Positions 55,001-63,400 of a stretch of 64,000 nucleotides of DNA are shown here, piece after piece. Below the pieces are notes generated by a model. That model made no database searches. It was not told the origin of the DNA and worked only from the letters and a program-made list of their open reading frames with translations. The position numbers were made by a program, and so were the translations under genes. The DNA is from Betaproteobacteria bacterium (lineage in GTDB: Bacteria > Pseudomonadota > Gammaproteobacteria > Burkholderiales > Rhodocyclaceae), in NCBI GenBank assembly GCA_016720065.1, contig JADJXY010000002.1, positions 1,501,001 through 1,565,000 on the forward strand, given 5' to 3'. Positions within the stretch are counted from its first letter, which is position 1, and every line of letters begins with the position of its first letter.

Positions 55001-56106
55001 CAGAATTCTCGATGCCGACTGACGCGTGGAAACAGACCGAAGGGCTTGTACGATTCCGGTCCCCACAGTATGTAGATAGAGTTGTTTGGGGAGTTGTGTG
55101 AAAGCACCACCGGCAACGCACAGCCGGCGAAGCCCATACGGGCATCTGACGTCCCCCCTACTTCGATGTGCTTGTCAGTCGCTCTGGCGTCGTAGTAGTC
55201 GGCTTTTTCCAGTAGCGCACGGATCTTTAGATCGGGCTCCCGCTTGAGTGAGATTTCTTGTTCGATCGGGCATAGCACCCGCACCTGCAGCGGTTTGTAA
55301 CCTTTTTCGGACGTAAAGCGTTCGGACCAGTACTCGATGTGATCAATGGCCTGACGGGTGGCGGTATAGAGAAGAAGGAAAACTTCGTAGTGGGATGGGT
55401 CCACAAGATCGCCACGATGAAGGCGTTCGAATATCTTCTTGATCTTCCCTTTGAATGCTCGTTTTTCGCTGTCATACCGGATATAAGTATTACCACTCCC
55501 GGAAAAATCATCAAGTAGCCAGATTAAGTTGAAACGGGGCTGCTCGAGCTTGAATCCGGAGTCGGAGAGAGAGGCCTTCAATTCCTTGAGCATGTCGTCA
55601 GCCTTTTCGTGGCTCAGTTCATAGGCCTGCCATATCTGCTCGTTGGTGATGTCACCACCGCTTGCGCGCCGCAACTCGTTGGTGCGCGCGCCATCGCTCA
55701 ATCCCAGATAGAGAGACTTGAGTCGAAGCTCCTTGAAGCGAGGATGGCGTGAAATCTTTCCTACGAGATGTGCGGAGATGTCGTGCTCTTCTGAGACGAG
55801 ACGCATGCGCTCTTGAACAATCAGGTCGGGGTATGCAGTGGTAACCAAGTGGGTGAATTCGGCATCTGAGAAGTACACCAGCCTGCGAGTCACAAGTTCA
55901 AGCGCCGCTTCGCGATCATCAGGACTGAACTGGTCGAGCCAAAGTGCCAGGCTCTCGATAAAACGACGCCCCGGCCCAAACCGCTGATAGTGGTCGTATT
56001 TATAGTCTGCGAGCAACTGCAACGTCGGTAGGAACAGCGGAGGGGCGTCAAGATCACGCCAGTCCATGACCTTGGCAAGCAGTTGCGCGGCGTTGTGGTC
56101 ATGCAT
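55000..56106 (-). CDS. phosphoribosyltransferase-like protein (conflict-system type)
   Basis: 368-aa protein. The key motif is FNLIWLLDDFSGSGNTYIR at about residues 192-210, a PRPP-binding loop of the type I PRTase fold (hydrophobic strand, Asp pair, then small residues and Thr207). An N-terminal helical domain of about 170 residues (YKYDHYQRFGPGRRFIESLALWL, LVYFSDAEFTHLVTTAYP) precedes it; PRTase-like proteins with such an N-domain have been noted in predicted bacterial conflict systems. PRTases join a base to PRPP or split the reverse; the substrate here is unknown. ATG at 56106 overlaps the previous gene by 8 bp; a longer frame to 56322 lacks a ribosome-binding site and overlaps by 224 bp. 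Confidence 0.85.
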   Translation of the reverse strand: MHDHNAAQLLAKVMDWRDLDAPPLFLPTLQLLADYKYDHYQRFGPGRRFIESLALWLDQFSPDDREAALELVTRRLVYFSDAEFTHLVTTAYPDLIVQERMRLVSEEHDISAHLVGKISRHPRFKELRLKSLYLGLSDGARTNELRRASGGDITNEQIWQAYELSHEKADDMLKELKASLSDSGFKLEQPRFNLIWLLDDFSGSGNTYIRYDSEKRAFKGKIKKIFERLHRGDLVDPSHYEVFLLLYTATRQAIDHIEYWSERFTSEKGYKPLQVRVLCPIEQEISLKREPDLKIRALLEKADYYDARATDKHIEVGGTSDARMGFAGCALPVVLSHNSPNNSIYILWGPESYKPFGLFPRVSRHREF

Positions 56107-58081
56107 AGTCGGATGACCCAGTTTGGGTTGGCAGCGAAAGGCGCACAGCAAAAGCTCCCGCACCGTCTTCGATGAGACGTTCCAGATACCAGAGCGAGGC
56201 ATCCACATCACGTCGATGAGGCGGTGCAAGCTTCCAACCGCGATCGAGCCTGCGCGATGGAACGTCCACACTAAGTGAGAACCTGTGCTCGAGAAGTGCG
56301 GAATCGTTACCGGGCCACGCACCTTGGTCCCCCAGCGTCAAAATCTCATAAGGGTCGATCTTGAAATTCTGGATGATGTGCGCGATGAGCCGTGACTTGG
56401 TGATTCCGGCAGCCAGTATGTCGACCGAATGTTTGCTCTTAACCATGCTGGAGAGATCAAGACCAGCCTGACGCAGTGCGTCAGCCACGACGAACCACAT
56501 GTTGTCCGTTGGCAGGCCCTCTCGAAATCGAACGCTAACTTGGTAGGGGTGAGTAGTCTTGTGTTCGTGGATTGGCACGCCGAGAGCCTTTAGGCGCACG
56601 ATGATTCGCGTGACGTGGCTAAGGAATTCACTGGTCTCCTGTTGTTTGACAGGCGTGGTCGCTGCATCTGCCAGTGAGCCGCCGTTGTAGAGGCCAAGCT
56701 GAATTCCCTTCAATACTTCGTTGGGCAGACACTTCTCCAAGCACTCCTGTACAGATCCTCCGCGGCCTGATGCGATGCCGACTACAACTCCCGACCGGAC
56801 GAGCCGTTCCAGATGATCAAGAATGGCTTTAGGAGGAGTGCTGTCAGTTCTCTGTGAACTGCTTAACGTGCCATCATAGTCGAAGACGACAGCACGAAAG
56901 CGCTGCTTCTCCAGCGAATAGATGAACTCATCTTTGGCCCTGCGCATCGAGCCGTGATTGCATGGAGATGGCCATCTTGCGCCAAGCACTTCGTACTTAG
57001 ATCGCTCTATGCCGTCCACTTCTTCTACAGGGACGGGAATAACATCCTGAAGCTTGATGTAATACAGTTCGCGGCCGAACTGGGGAACCACAGGCCTGCC
57101 CGGATCTTGGCCAAGGCAATTGGCGATCGCTGAGACGAGGTACATTTGCGCCACTAGGCCTGCTATCAGGTCGCGTGGCGTAGCGCCTGCAAGTCCCATG
57201 GTCAGCGTTGGCACATCGCTAGGGAAGAACGTCTTCATGCTCCCCCAAAGGTCACCGAGTGACGGTTCAGTAAGTGCAATAACCGCACAGTCTTGAGACC
57301 GATTGGCAAGCCAAAGATGCCTGCCGTGCGCGTACGACCTTAGATCCGTAAATTGGGTATGTAGCAATGCTGCCTCTGACAGCTTTGATTCCAGGTCAGC
57401 AGCGATAGGCTTCAACAGCGGCGAATAGATTACGGTTACAGCGCCACGTGAAACGCATTCAACTACGAATGACTGCGCTTCCGCCACCCAATCCTCCAAC
57501 GTCTGCGTGCCAATCCGAAGATCAGAAAACTGGGCTGGCAAGTGATCCCGAGTTTGATTCAACTCACCGTATGCACGAGCGAACAACACGGCATCTAGCA
57601 GCAAACTGTTCGTCGCGAGATACCCATCTTTTTCGGCAAGTTCGTAGACATGAGTACTGACGTCCGTCAACTGTTCGACCTGGTGCATCAAAGGAGAGTC
57701 GGCGCGGTTAGTCACCACATGTACAGGTCGAGCGCTATGCCGGCGGGCGCGCTGCATCGCTTCAACGATGTCCGGATTTTTGCCCTCGGCGGAAATAAGA
57801 AATACAGGGCTGGAGGCGGCGAGCGTCGGATTACAAATAATTTCCAACGGTGTCGAAGGCCGGGAGACTCGCCCGGTATAGGCTTCATGGAGGTTACACA
57901 GCAGTGAGGCCACCGTAAATGAACCTCCTGACCCCACGCCGATGACGCTGGATTCGCAGGCGCCAGCAATGGCCGCCTTGAGGCGCGATACATCCGCCCC
58001 CATGGCAGCACTGTAGGTCGCAGTCAGATTTTGCAGTTCACGGCCGTATTGGGTGAACGGCATTTTGTTGTCGTGAAGCAT
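56099..58081 (-). CDS. SIS-domain / HAD-phosphatase fusion protein
   Basis: 660-aa two-enzyme fusion. N-terminal half: sugar-isomerase (SIS) domain, starting VIGVGSGGSFTVASLL (about residues 46-61), with PVFLISAEGKNPDIVEAMQRA and PVHVVTNRADSPL, the usual phosphosugar-binding Ser/Thr positions. C-terminal half: HAD phosphatase of the Cof/sucrose-phosphatase type with motif I VVFDYDGTLSS (about 397), motif II GIASGRGG, a cap domain, Lys in MVKSKHSVDIL, and motif IV LGDQGAWPGND (about 582). All four HAD motifs are present, so catalysis is likely. Together they suggest handling of a phosphorylated sugar, perhaps a (phospho)ribose derivative linked to the PRTase. ATG at 58081 lies 2 bp after the NADAR stop. 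Confidence 0.88.
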   Translation of the reverse strand: MLHDNKMPFTQYGRELQNLTATYSAAMGADVSRLKAAIAGACESSVIGVGSGGSFTVASLLCNLHEAYTGRVSRPSTPLEIICNPTLAASSPVFLISAEGKNPDIVEAMQRARRHSARPVHVVTNRADSPLMHQVEQLTDVSTHVYELAEKDGYLATNSLLLDAVLFARAYGELNQTRDHLPAQFSDLRIGTQTLEDWVAEAQSFVVECVSRGAVTVIYSPLLKPIAADLESKLSEAALLHTQFTDLRSYAHGRHLWLANRSQDCAVIALTEPSLGDLWGSMKTFFPSDVPTLTMGLAGATPRDLIAGLVAQMYLVSAIANCLGQDPGRPVVPQFGRELYYIKLQDVIPVPVEEVDGIERSKYEVLGARWPSPCNHGSMRRAKDEFIYSLEKQRFRAVVFDYDGTLSSSQRTDSTPPKAILDHLERLVRSGVVVGIASGRGGSVQECLEKCLPNEVLKGIQLGLYNGGSLADAATTPVKQQETSEFLSHVTRIIVRLKALGVPIHEHKTTHPYQVSVRFREGLPTDNMWFVVADALRQAGLDLSSMVKSKHSVDILAAGITKSRLIAHIIQNFKIDPYEILTLGDQGAWPGNDSALLEHRFSLSVDVPSRRLDRGWKLAPPHRRDVDASLWYLERLIEDGAGAFAVRLSLPTQTGSSDYA

Positions 58082-58083
58082 CG

Positions 58084-58683
58084 TCAATTTACTTCTGCGA
58101 GCTTGTTCTCTTGTCGCGCAGCTTTTCCACGAACTTGTACTTTCTTTTTGCGAGCAGTCAATTTCTCGGCCTGCCTCAACTCCGTCCGAATTTCCATGAG
58201 CAACACGCCGAGCATATTGAGCCCCTTGCCCTTTACTTCTCCCCAGGTCCTGTTGACTGGATTGTCCGTGCGGCACGATTCAACCAGCCGCGCTTCGCCA
58301 GTAGACAAAAGCAGTGTTCGCAAGTCCTCGTGTTGTGTGTATTTGGCTCGCAGGACTTCGCGCATTCGATCGAATTTTATTTTTGACCAATTCGGAACGA
58401 TGTCCCATGTATAGAGACCGTGTGCAGCCATTGCCACCAATGAAGGCGTTGGCGCACTCAATATCCATTTGCGCACAGCCTCTTTGCGAGCTTTGCCAGC
58501 TTGATACGCGTGCTCTGCCGTCGGAAATTCGACTCCTTCAAATGCGATGGCGCGCCTGAATAAGTTACTAAAGACCCCATACGGTTTCTCATTGGATCGA
58601 TAGAAATGTATCTCGGTCAAGGGCGGCTGATCTTGCTCGATCAACGATATGGATTGCGCTCGTTCCTTTTTGATTTTGTTCAT
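58084..58683 (-). CDS. NADAR (YbiA-like) N-glycosidase, first gene of the operon
   Basis: 199-aa protein of the NADAR superfamily. Signature motifs in order: IHFYRSNEKPYGVFSNLF (about residues 25-42), GVEFPTAEHAYQAGKA (50-65), WSKIKFDRMREVLRAKY (99-115), LLSTGEARLVESCRTDNPVNRTWG (about 125-148) and GLNMLGVLLMEIR. The conserved Glu/His pair (AEH) and the WG motif needed for catalysis are present. E. coli YbiA cleaves N-glycosidic bonds in early riboflavin intermediates, and some NADAR proteins remove ADP-ribose from guanine in nucleic acid. ATG at 58683 follows AAGGAAAAATCC on the minus strand. A Lys/Arg-rich tail (about 177-195) could bind nucleic acid. Confidence 0.92.
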   Translation of the reverse strand: MNKIKKERAQSISLIEQDQPPLTEIHFYRSNEKPYGVFSNLFRRAIAFEGVEFPTAEHAYQAGKARKEAVRKWILSAPTPSLVAMAAHGLYTWDIVPNWSKIKFDRMREVLRAKYTQHEDLRTLLLSTGEARLVESCRTDNPVNRTWGEVKGKGLNMLGVLLMEIRTELRQAEKLTARKKKVQVRGKAARQENKLAEVN

Positions 58684-58945
58684 GTGGATTTTTCCTTCAC
58701 GGGCGGCGTCAACGGATAAAGATTTCTTTGCCGTGGCAAGCGGCGGAGGAGAGAGTGCAATTATGCCTGCGCAAGAGGGACTGGGAGAGGCGACATTGCG
58801 GCGCCTTATCGCCCCCCTACTGTGGAGACGCCCAAAGTCAGTCAGCACCTAGACATACGCAGAATCGGCGGCATCCGGTTGCTACGGCAATTTACAACAC
58901 TTCACGAAAGCTACAAAAGTGGTCCCATATCAGCCCACGAATCTG

Positions 58946-58969
58946 TGGGGGGAAATGTGGGGGGAAATT
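58946..58969 (+). repeat. tandem 12-bp repeat next to the attachment end
   Basis: TGTGGGGGGAAA occurs twice, back to back, at 58946-58957 and 58958-58969, about 65 bp from the 3' end of tRNA-Pro. Repeats in this position are usual for integrase arm-type or excisionase binding sites. The same repeat was not noticed elsewhere in the window. Confidence 0.7.
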
Positions 58970-58987
58970 TCAAAAATTGGCACTAGA

Positions 58988-59025
58988 AAGTACTTAGGCC
59001 AATCCGAAGATTGGCCTAAGTACTT
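58988..59025 (-). terminator. perfect 17-bp hairpin downstream of tRNA-Pro
   Basis: Inverted repeat with perfectly paired 17-base arms (58988-59004 and 59009-59025) and, on the minus strand, a C(TTCG)G tetraloop, one of the most stable known. It lies 9 bp past the tRNA 3' end and is followed by TTTCT on the minus strand. It most likely ends tRNA-Pro transcription, though it may also serve the element end. Confidence 0.65.
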
Positions 59026-59033
59026 GATTCTAT

Positions 59034-59111
<78 letters not shown>

Positions 59112-59122
59112 CGAGCCGCGCA

Positions 59123-59521
59123 TTATACCCACAACGCGCCCGGAGTCAAAGGCTGAGAACGTCGATTACGGCGAGGGATTTCGCTGCGCAAGTTAGGGGC
59201 TACCGCCACCGGTTCCGGGGCGACGGATACGGGCTCATCCGAGGCAGGATCGTCAAGGCGATTGCGGGCGCCGCTGATGGTGAACCCCTGGTTGTAAAGC
59301 AACTCCCGGATACGCCGCACGAGAAGCACTTCGTGGTGCTGGTAATAGCGTCGGTTGCCACGCCGCTTGACCGGCTTCAACTGGGTGAATTCCTGCTCCC
59401 AGTAACGCAGCACATGGGGCTTGACGCCACACAACTCGCTCACTTCGCCGATGGTGAAGTAGCGCTTGGCGGGAATGGGCGGAAGTTCTTCTCCGCCCCC
59501 AGACTTAGACCTGGGTTCCAT
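59123..59521 (-). CDS. MerR-family transcriptional regulator
   Basis: 132-aa cytoplasmic regulator with an N-terminal MerR winged-helix domain (about residues 20-90): RYFTIGEVSELCGVKPHVLRYWEQEF and RRGNRRYYQHHEVLLVRRIRELLYNQGFTI. The C-terminal third is low-complexity, without the Cys ligands of metal-sensing MerR proteins. It always follows ihfA in betaproteobacteria, a known chromosomal arrangement, so it is not part of the element. Start ATG at 59521 overlaps the ihfA stop by 17 bp. Confidence 0.93.
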   Translation of the reverse strand: MEPRSKSGGGEELPPIPAKRYFTIGEVSELCGVKPHVLRYWEQEFTQLKPVKRRGNRRYYQHHEVLLVRRIRELLYNQGFTISGARNRLDDPASDEPVSVAPEPVAVAPNLRSEIPRRNRRSQPLTPGALWV

Positions 59522-59807
59522 CGTAGGCCAGTTCCACGTCGCCCTTCAGTTTCTGGCTGGCGTGAAAGGTGACGACCCGACGTGCGGTGATGGGAATTTC
59601 CTGCCCGGTCTTGGGATTGCGACCGGGGCGCTGCGGTTTGTCGCGCAACTGAAAATTGCCGAAGCCGGAGAGCTTGACCCCGTCGCCGGTCTCGAGGGCA
59701 TTACGAATTTCCTCGAAAAAAGCCTCCACCATGTCCTTGGCCTCGCGCTTGTTCAATCCCACCTTCTCGAACAGAAGATCCGCGAGTTCAGCTTTGGTTA
59801 GCGTCAT
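59505..59807 (-). CDS. ihfA: integration host factor alpha subunit
   Basis: 100-aa DNA-bending protein of the HU/IHF family. TLTKAELADLLFEKVGLNKREAKDMVEAFF opens the dimerisation helices, and the GRNPKTGQEIPITARRVVTF arm carries the Pro that inserts into DNA. It pairs with IhfB and is a required cofactor for many tyrosine-integrase reactions. It lies 12 bp downstream of pheT, the usual order pheST-ihfA. Confidence 0.97.
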   Translation of the reverse strand: MTLTKAELADLLFEKVGLNKREAKDMVEAFFEEIRNALETGDGVKLSGFGNFQLRDKPQRPGRNPKTGQEIPITARRVVTFHASQKLKGDVELAYDGTQV

Positions 59808-59819
59808 TGTTGTTGTCCA

Positions 59820-62195
59820 TCAGGCGCGCAAGTGAGCGGCATGGTTCCGCTCCAGGAAAAGGGTCATTTGCTGCACAGCAGCATCGACTTCCGAATCTTG
59901 CAAAGTGCGTTGAGTATCTTGCATAACTATACGGAACGCAAGACTTTTTTTGTTTTCAGGAACCCCCTTTCCGGCGTACACATCGAACAGTTGGACGTCC
60001 TGCACGATGGCCGGAAGCTGCCCTTTCAAGCCATCCAGGAGGGCCTGCAGAATCAGCCCCTGATCCACGACGACGGCCAGGTCGCGCACCACCGGCGGGA
60101 ACTTGGACACCTCCTGATACACCGGAATCGTGGCCGACTTGACACTGTCCAGTTCGAGTTCGAAGACCACCGGCGAATGGGGAAGGTCATACTTTTGGAC
60201 CCACTCGGGATGCAATTCGCCAACGACACCGAGTTCATGCCCATCGAGCACGAGGCGGGCCGAGCGCCCAGGATGCAGCGCAGGGTGAGCGGCCTTCTCG
60301 AAACGCACGGCACGGGGCGCCAACAGGGCCTCCAGATCACCCTTGACGTCGTAGAAATCGACCTTGCGGCCACCGCTGCCCCAGCCTTCGGGCAAAGCGC
60401 CCCCGTAGGCCAGGCCGGCCAGGCGCCAGGGCTGGCGGAAACCGGGCACCGGGCCGCCCTGGGCATCGCGGTGAAAGGTACGCCCGGTCTCGAAAAGGCG
60501 AACGCGGCTCTGCTTGCGTTTAAGGTTGGTGACCAGATTGTCCACCAGACCGCCGATCAGGCCGGCGCGCATGACCGCCATTTGGCTGGCGATGGGGTTG
60601 GCCAGACGGATCGGGGTCTGATTGTTGGCGAAATCCGCTTCCCAGGATTCTTGCACGAAGGCGTAGTTGACGACCTCCTGGTAGCCCCGATCCACCAGAA
60701 CACGGCGCAAACCTTGCACCGAGCCCTCGTTTTCCGATTGCGGCAGCATGGACAAGGGACCGCGGGGAGCCGGGGCCGGGATGCTGTCGTAGCCGTGCAG
60801 GCGGGCAATTTCCTCGATCAGGTCTTCCTCGATTTCGAGGTCGAAGCGCCAGGTTGGCGGCGTCACCAGAAAATCGTCACCCTCGCGGGTAAAGGGAAGC
60901 CCTAAACCGGCGAACAGCCTGCCGATTTGCTCGGCACTGAACGCCATGCCGATGACGCGGACTGCACGGGACGTCCGCAGACGCACCGGTGTGCGCTCGG
61001 GCAGCGCCGCCGCGGCCTCGACCACCGGACCGGCAGCGCCGCCACAAATATCCAGAATCAGCCGCGTCGCCCGCTCGATGGCACGTTTGGCGCCACCGAA
61101 ATCGACGCCTCGCTCGAAGCGGTGGGAGGCATCGGATGAAAAACCATAGCGCCGCGCCCGACCGGCAATCGCCTTGGGCGCAAAGAATGCGGACTCCAGG
61201 AAGAGCTCGCTGGTTTCCAGGTTGATGCCGCTTTCTTCGCCCCCCATGATGCCTGCCATGGCCAGGGGCTTGGCGTCGTCGGCGATCATCAGCACGTCGG
61301 CATCGATGGCAATGGTCTGCTCGTTGAGCAGCAGCAGTTGCTCGCCGGGGATTGCCATGCGGGCATGAACCGCACCTTCCAACTTGGTGTTGTCGAAAGC
61401 GTGCAAAGGTTGTCCCAACTCCAGCATCACGTAGTTGGTGACATCGACGAGGGCGGAAATGGCGCGAATGCCGCTCCGTTCCAGGCGGCGCTTCATCCAC
61501 TCCGGCGTCGGCGCCTTGGCATTGACGCCCTTGACGATGCGACCGCAGTAGAGGGGGCACGCGTCCGGGGCGTCGAGAACCACGGCGCGGGTGTCGGCGA
61601 TGGTGGCCGGCACGTCAGGCACTTGCGGCAGTTTAGCCGGCGTGCCGGTGATGGCCGCCACTTCCCGGGCGATGCCCAGGATGGACAGGCAATCGGCACG
61701 ATTCGGCGTCAGCTTCAGGGTATACAGTGCGTCGTCGAGATCCAGGTAATTGCGAATCTGTTGGCCCAGGGGCGCATCGTCCGGCAGGATGAGCAGGCCG
61801 GAAGCGTCTTCGGCGATGCCCAACTCCTTGGGGGAGCACAGCATGCCCGAGGATTCGATGCCGCGGACCTTGGCGGTCTTGATGGCGAAGTCGCCAGGCA
61901 ACACGGCCCCGGCCAGGGCACACGGCACCCGCAGCCCGGGCGCGACGTTGGGGGCACCGCAGACGATGGTCAGCAGTTCGTCTTCACCCACATCGACCTT
62001 GCAGACGTTGAGGCGGTCGGCATCCGGGTGCTTGTTCACCTCGATGACGCGGGCGATGACCACCTTGTCGAAGGGCGGCGCCACCGGGTCCAGTTCCTCG
62101 ACTTCGAGGCCGGCCATGGTCAGCAGATGGGACAGTTCGTCGCTCGACAGTTGCGGATCGACGAGGGTTCTCAGCCAGGATTCGGAGAATTTCAT
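59820..62195 (-). CDS. pheT: phenylalanine-tRNA ligase beta subunit
   Basis: 791-aa beta subunit of the class II Phe-tRNA synthetase. It contains the N-terminal tRNA-binding domain (PFDKVVIARVIEVNKHPDADRLNVC), the editing B3/B4 region (GGEESGI), DLIEEIARLHGYDSIPA, and the C-terminal FDX-ACB anticodon-binding domain (VSKFPPVVRDLAVVVD). Length is normal (about 790-800). ATG overlaps the pheS stop by 4 bp. Confidence 0.98.
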   Translation of the reverse strand: MKFSESWLRTLVDPQLSSDELSHLLTMAGLEVEELDPVAPPFDKVVIARVIEVNKHPDADRLNVCKVDVGEDELLTIVCGAPNVAPGLRVPCALAGAVLPGDFAIKTAKVRGIESSGMLCSPKELGIAEDASGLLILPDDAPLGQQIRNYLDLDDALYTLKLTPNRADCLSILGIAREVAAITGTPAKLPQVPDVPATIADTRAVVLDAPDACPLYCGRIVKGVNAKAPTPEWMKRRLERSGIRAISALVDVTNYVMLELGQPLHAFDNTKLEGAVHARMAIPGEQLLLLNEQTIAIDADVLMIADDAKPLAMAGIMGGEESGINLETSELFLESAFFAPKAIAGRARRYGFSSDASHRFERGVDFGGAKRAIERATRLILDICGGAAGPVVEAAAALPERTPVRLRTSRAVRVIGMAFSAEQIGRLFAGLGLPFTREGDDFLVTPPTWRFDLEIEEDLIEEIARLHGYDSIPAPAPRGPLSMLPQSENEGSVQGLRRVLVDRGYQEVVNYAFVQESWEADFANNQTPIRLANPIASQMAVMRAGLIGGLVDNLVTNLKRKQSRVRLFETGRTFHRDAQGGPVPGFRQPWRLAGLAYGGALPEGWGSGGRKVDFYDVKGDLEALLAPRAVRFEKAAHPALHPGRSARLVLDGHELGVVGELHPEWVQKYDLPHSPVVFELELDSVKSATIPVYQEVSKFPPVVRDLAVVVDQGLILQALLDGLKGQLPAIVQDVQLFDVYAGKGVPENKKSLAFRIVMQDTQRTLQDSEVDAAVQQMTLFLERNHAAHLRA

Positions 62196-63235
62196 ACGAA
62201 TTGCCTCAGGAAACGGAGGTCGCCCTCGAAGAAGAGGCGCAGATCATTGACCCCGTAGCGCAGCATGGTCAGGCGGTCGGGGCCGAAGCCGAAGGCGAAG
62301 CCGGTACTTTTCCGGATCGATGCCGGCGATGCGCAGCACGTTGGGGTGCACCATGCCGCAGCCGGCAATCTCCAACCAGCGTCCCTCCAGGGCGCCGCCT
62401 CGAAAGCCACGTCGATTTCGGCGGAAGGCTCGGTGAAGGGGAAGAAGGACGGTCGAAAACGGACCTTGAGGTCGTCGCTCTCGAAGAAGCGGCGCAGGAA
62501 ATCAGCCACCACGCCCTTCAGGTCGGCGAAGGAAACGCCTTCCCCGATCCACAGGCCTTCCACCTGGTGAAACATGGGGGAATGGGTGGCGTCGGAATCG
62601 ACTCGATAGACGCGCCCAGGGGCAATGATGCGAATTTCCGGCATGTGCTCCAGATGGCCGTACTTGGCCACGTGGGCCTGCATGTAGCGAGCCTGGATGG
62701 GGCTGGTATGGGTGCGCAGCAGGATGCCGTCCGCCACTTGGCCAGCGTCATCCTGCAGGTAGAAGGTGTCGTGCATCGAACGGGCCGGATGATCCTCCGG
62801 CGTGTTCAAAGCCGTGAAATTGTGGAAATCGGACTCGATCTCAGGGCCATCGGCCACTTCGAACCCTATGGAGCGGAACAGCGCCTCGATACGCTCCAGG
62901 GACCGCGTCACCGGGTGAAGGCCACCACGGGTTTCCGCTCGACCCGGCAGGGTCACATCGAGGGCTTCCTCGGCCAGGCGCGCCTCCAGGGCGGCCTTGC
63001 GGATGGCCTCGCGGCGGGCGTTGAGGGCGACCTCGACCGCTTCCTTGGCGCGGTTGATGGCGGCGCCGGCGGTTTTCTTCTCTTCGGGCGGCAGCTTGCC
63101 CAGGCCCTTCAGAAGTTCGGTGATCTGGCCGCTCTTGCCCAGAAAACCGGCCTTGGCCTGCTCCAGGGCATCGGGATCGGAAATGGCGGCGAAGGCCTGT
63201 TGCGCTTCGCTGACGATTGAATCGAGATTGTCCAT
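62192..63235 (-). CDS. pheS: phenylalanine-tRNA ligase alpha subunit with two compensating indels
   Basis: 347-aa frame. N-terminal coiled coil (MDNLDSIVSEAQQAF) and catalytic core with HPVTRSLERIEALF, PRVYRVDSDATHSPMFHQVEG and FRPSFFPFTEPSAEID are normal, and the last stretch GFAFGFGPDRLTMLRYGV is normal. Between them about 31 residues (about 279-310) read PWRDAGWRLPAAAWCTPTCC-like nonsense; the neighbouring frame reads EGRWLEIAGCGMVHPNVLRI, the expected sequence. So one base is missing near 62391-62399 and two near 62303. The two changes restore frame. Real loss of this essential gene is unlikely; sequence error is more probable. ATG at 63235 is the standard start. Confidence 0.93.
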   Translation of the reverse strand: MDNLDSIVSEAQQAFAAISDPDALEQAKAGFLGKSGQITELLKGLGKLPPEEKKTAGAAINRAKEAVEVALNARREAIRKAALEARLAEEALDVTLPGRAETRGGLHPVTRSLERIEALFRSIGFEVADGPEIESDFHNFTALNTPEDHPARSMHDTFYLQDDAGQVADGILLRTHTSPIQARYMQAHVAKYGHLEHMPEIRIIAPGRVYRVDSDATHSPMFHQVEGLWIGEGVSFADLKGVVADFLRRFFESDDLKVRFRPSFFPFTEPSAEIDVAFEAAPWRDAGWRLPAAAWCTPTCCASPASIRKSTGFAFGFGPDRLTMLRYGVNDLRLFFEGDLRFLRQFV

Positions 63236-63268
63236 GCTGGGGCCCAACACTTCACGACGGTGGAACAA

Positions 63269-63292
63269 AAAAGGAGGCTTGCGCCTCCTTTT
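63269..63292 (-). terminator. terminator/attenuator hairpin upstream of pheS
   Basis: AAAAGGAGGC and GCCTCCTTTT (10-bp perfect stem, loop TTGC read on plus, GCAA on minus) lie between rplT and pheS, with further T residues after the stem on the minus strand. This place is where Phe-tRNA-dependent attenuation of pheST occurs in enterobacteria. No Phe-rich leader peptide was clearly found here. Confidence 0.65.
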
Positions 63293-63400
63293 CGAAATTT
63301 CCATGCCGCATTCAGGTCAAGACGGGAAGACGGCGCGCAGACAGTACGGGTTGTACGGCAAGCGACGTCGACAAAGTATTGGCCTGGAGGCGGTGCGGAA

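Larger units (their letters stand above)
58684..59033. other. 350-bp element end: promoter region of the five-gene operon and attachment flank
   Basis: No gene is supported here, although the minus-strand frame of the NADAR gene stays open to 58848. The region should contain the operon promoter, but no clear -35/-10 pair stands out. Toward the tRNA it holds a 12-bp tandem repeat (58946-58969) and a perfect hairpin (58988-59025). An ICE or island integrated in tRNA-Pro would have its right junction just at or inside 59034. Confidence 0.5.

Noticed and set aside
55000..56322. Longer start for the PRTase-like gene at 56322
   Set aside because: It would overlap the SIS-HAD gene by over 200 bp; ATG at 56106 gives the same tight coupling seen across the operon.
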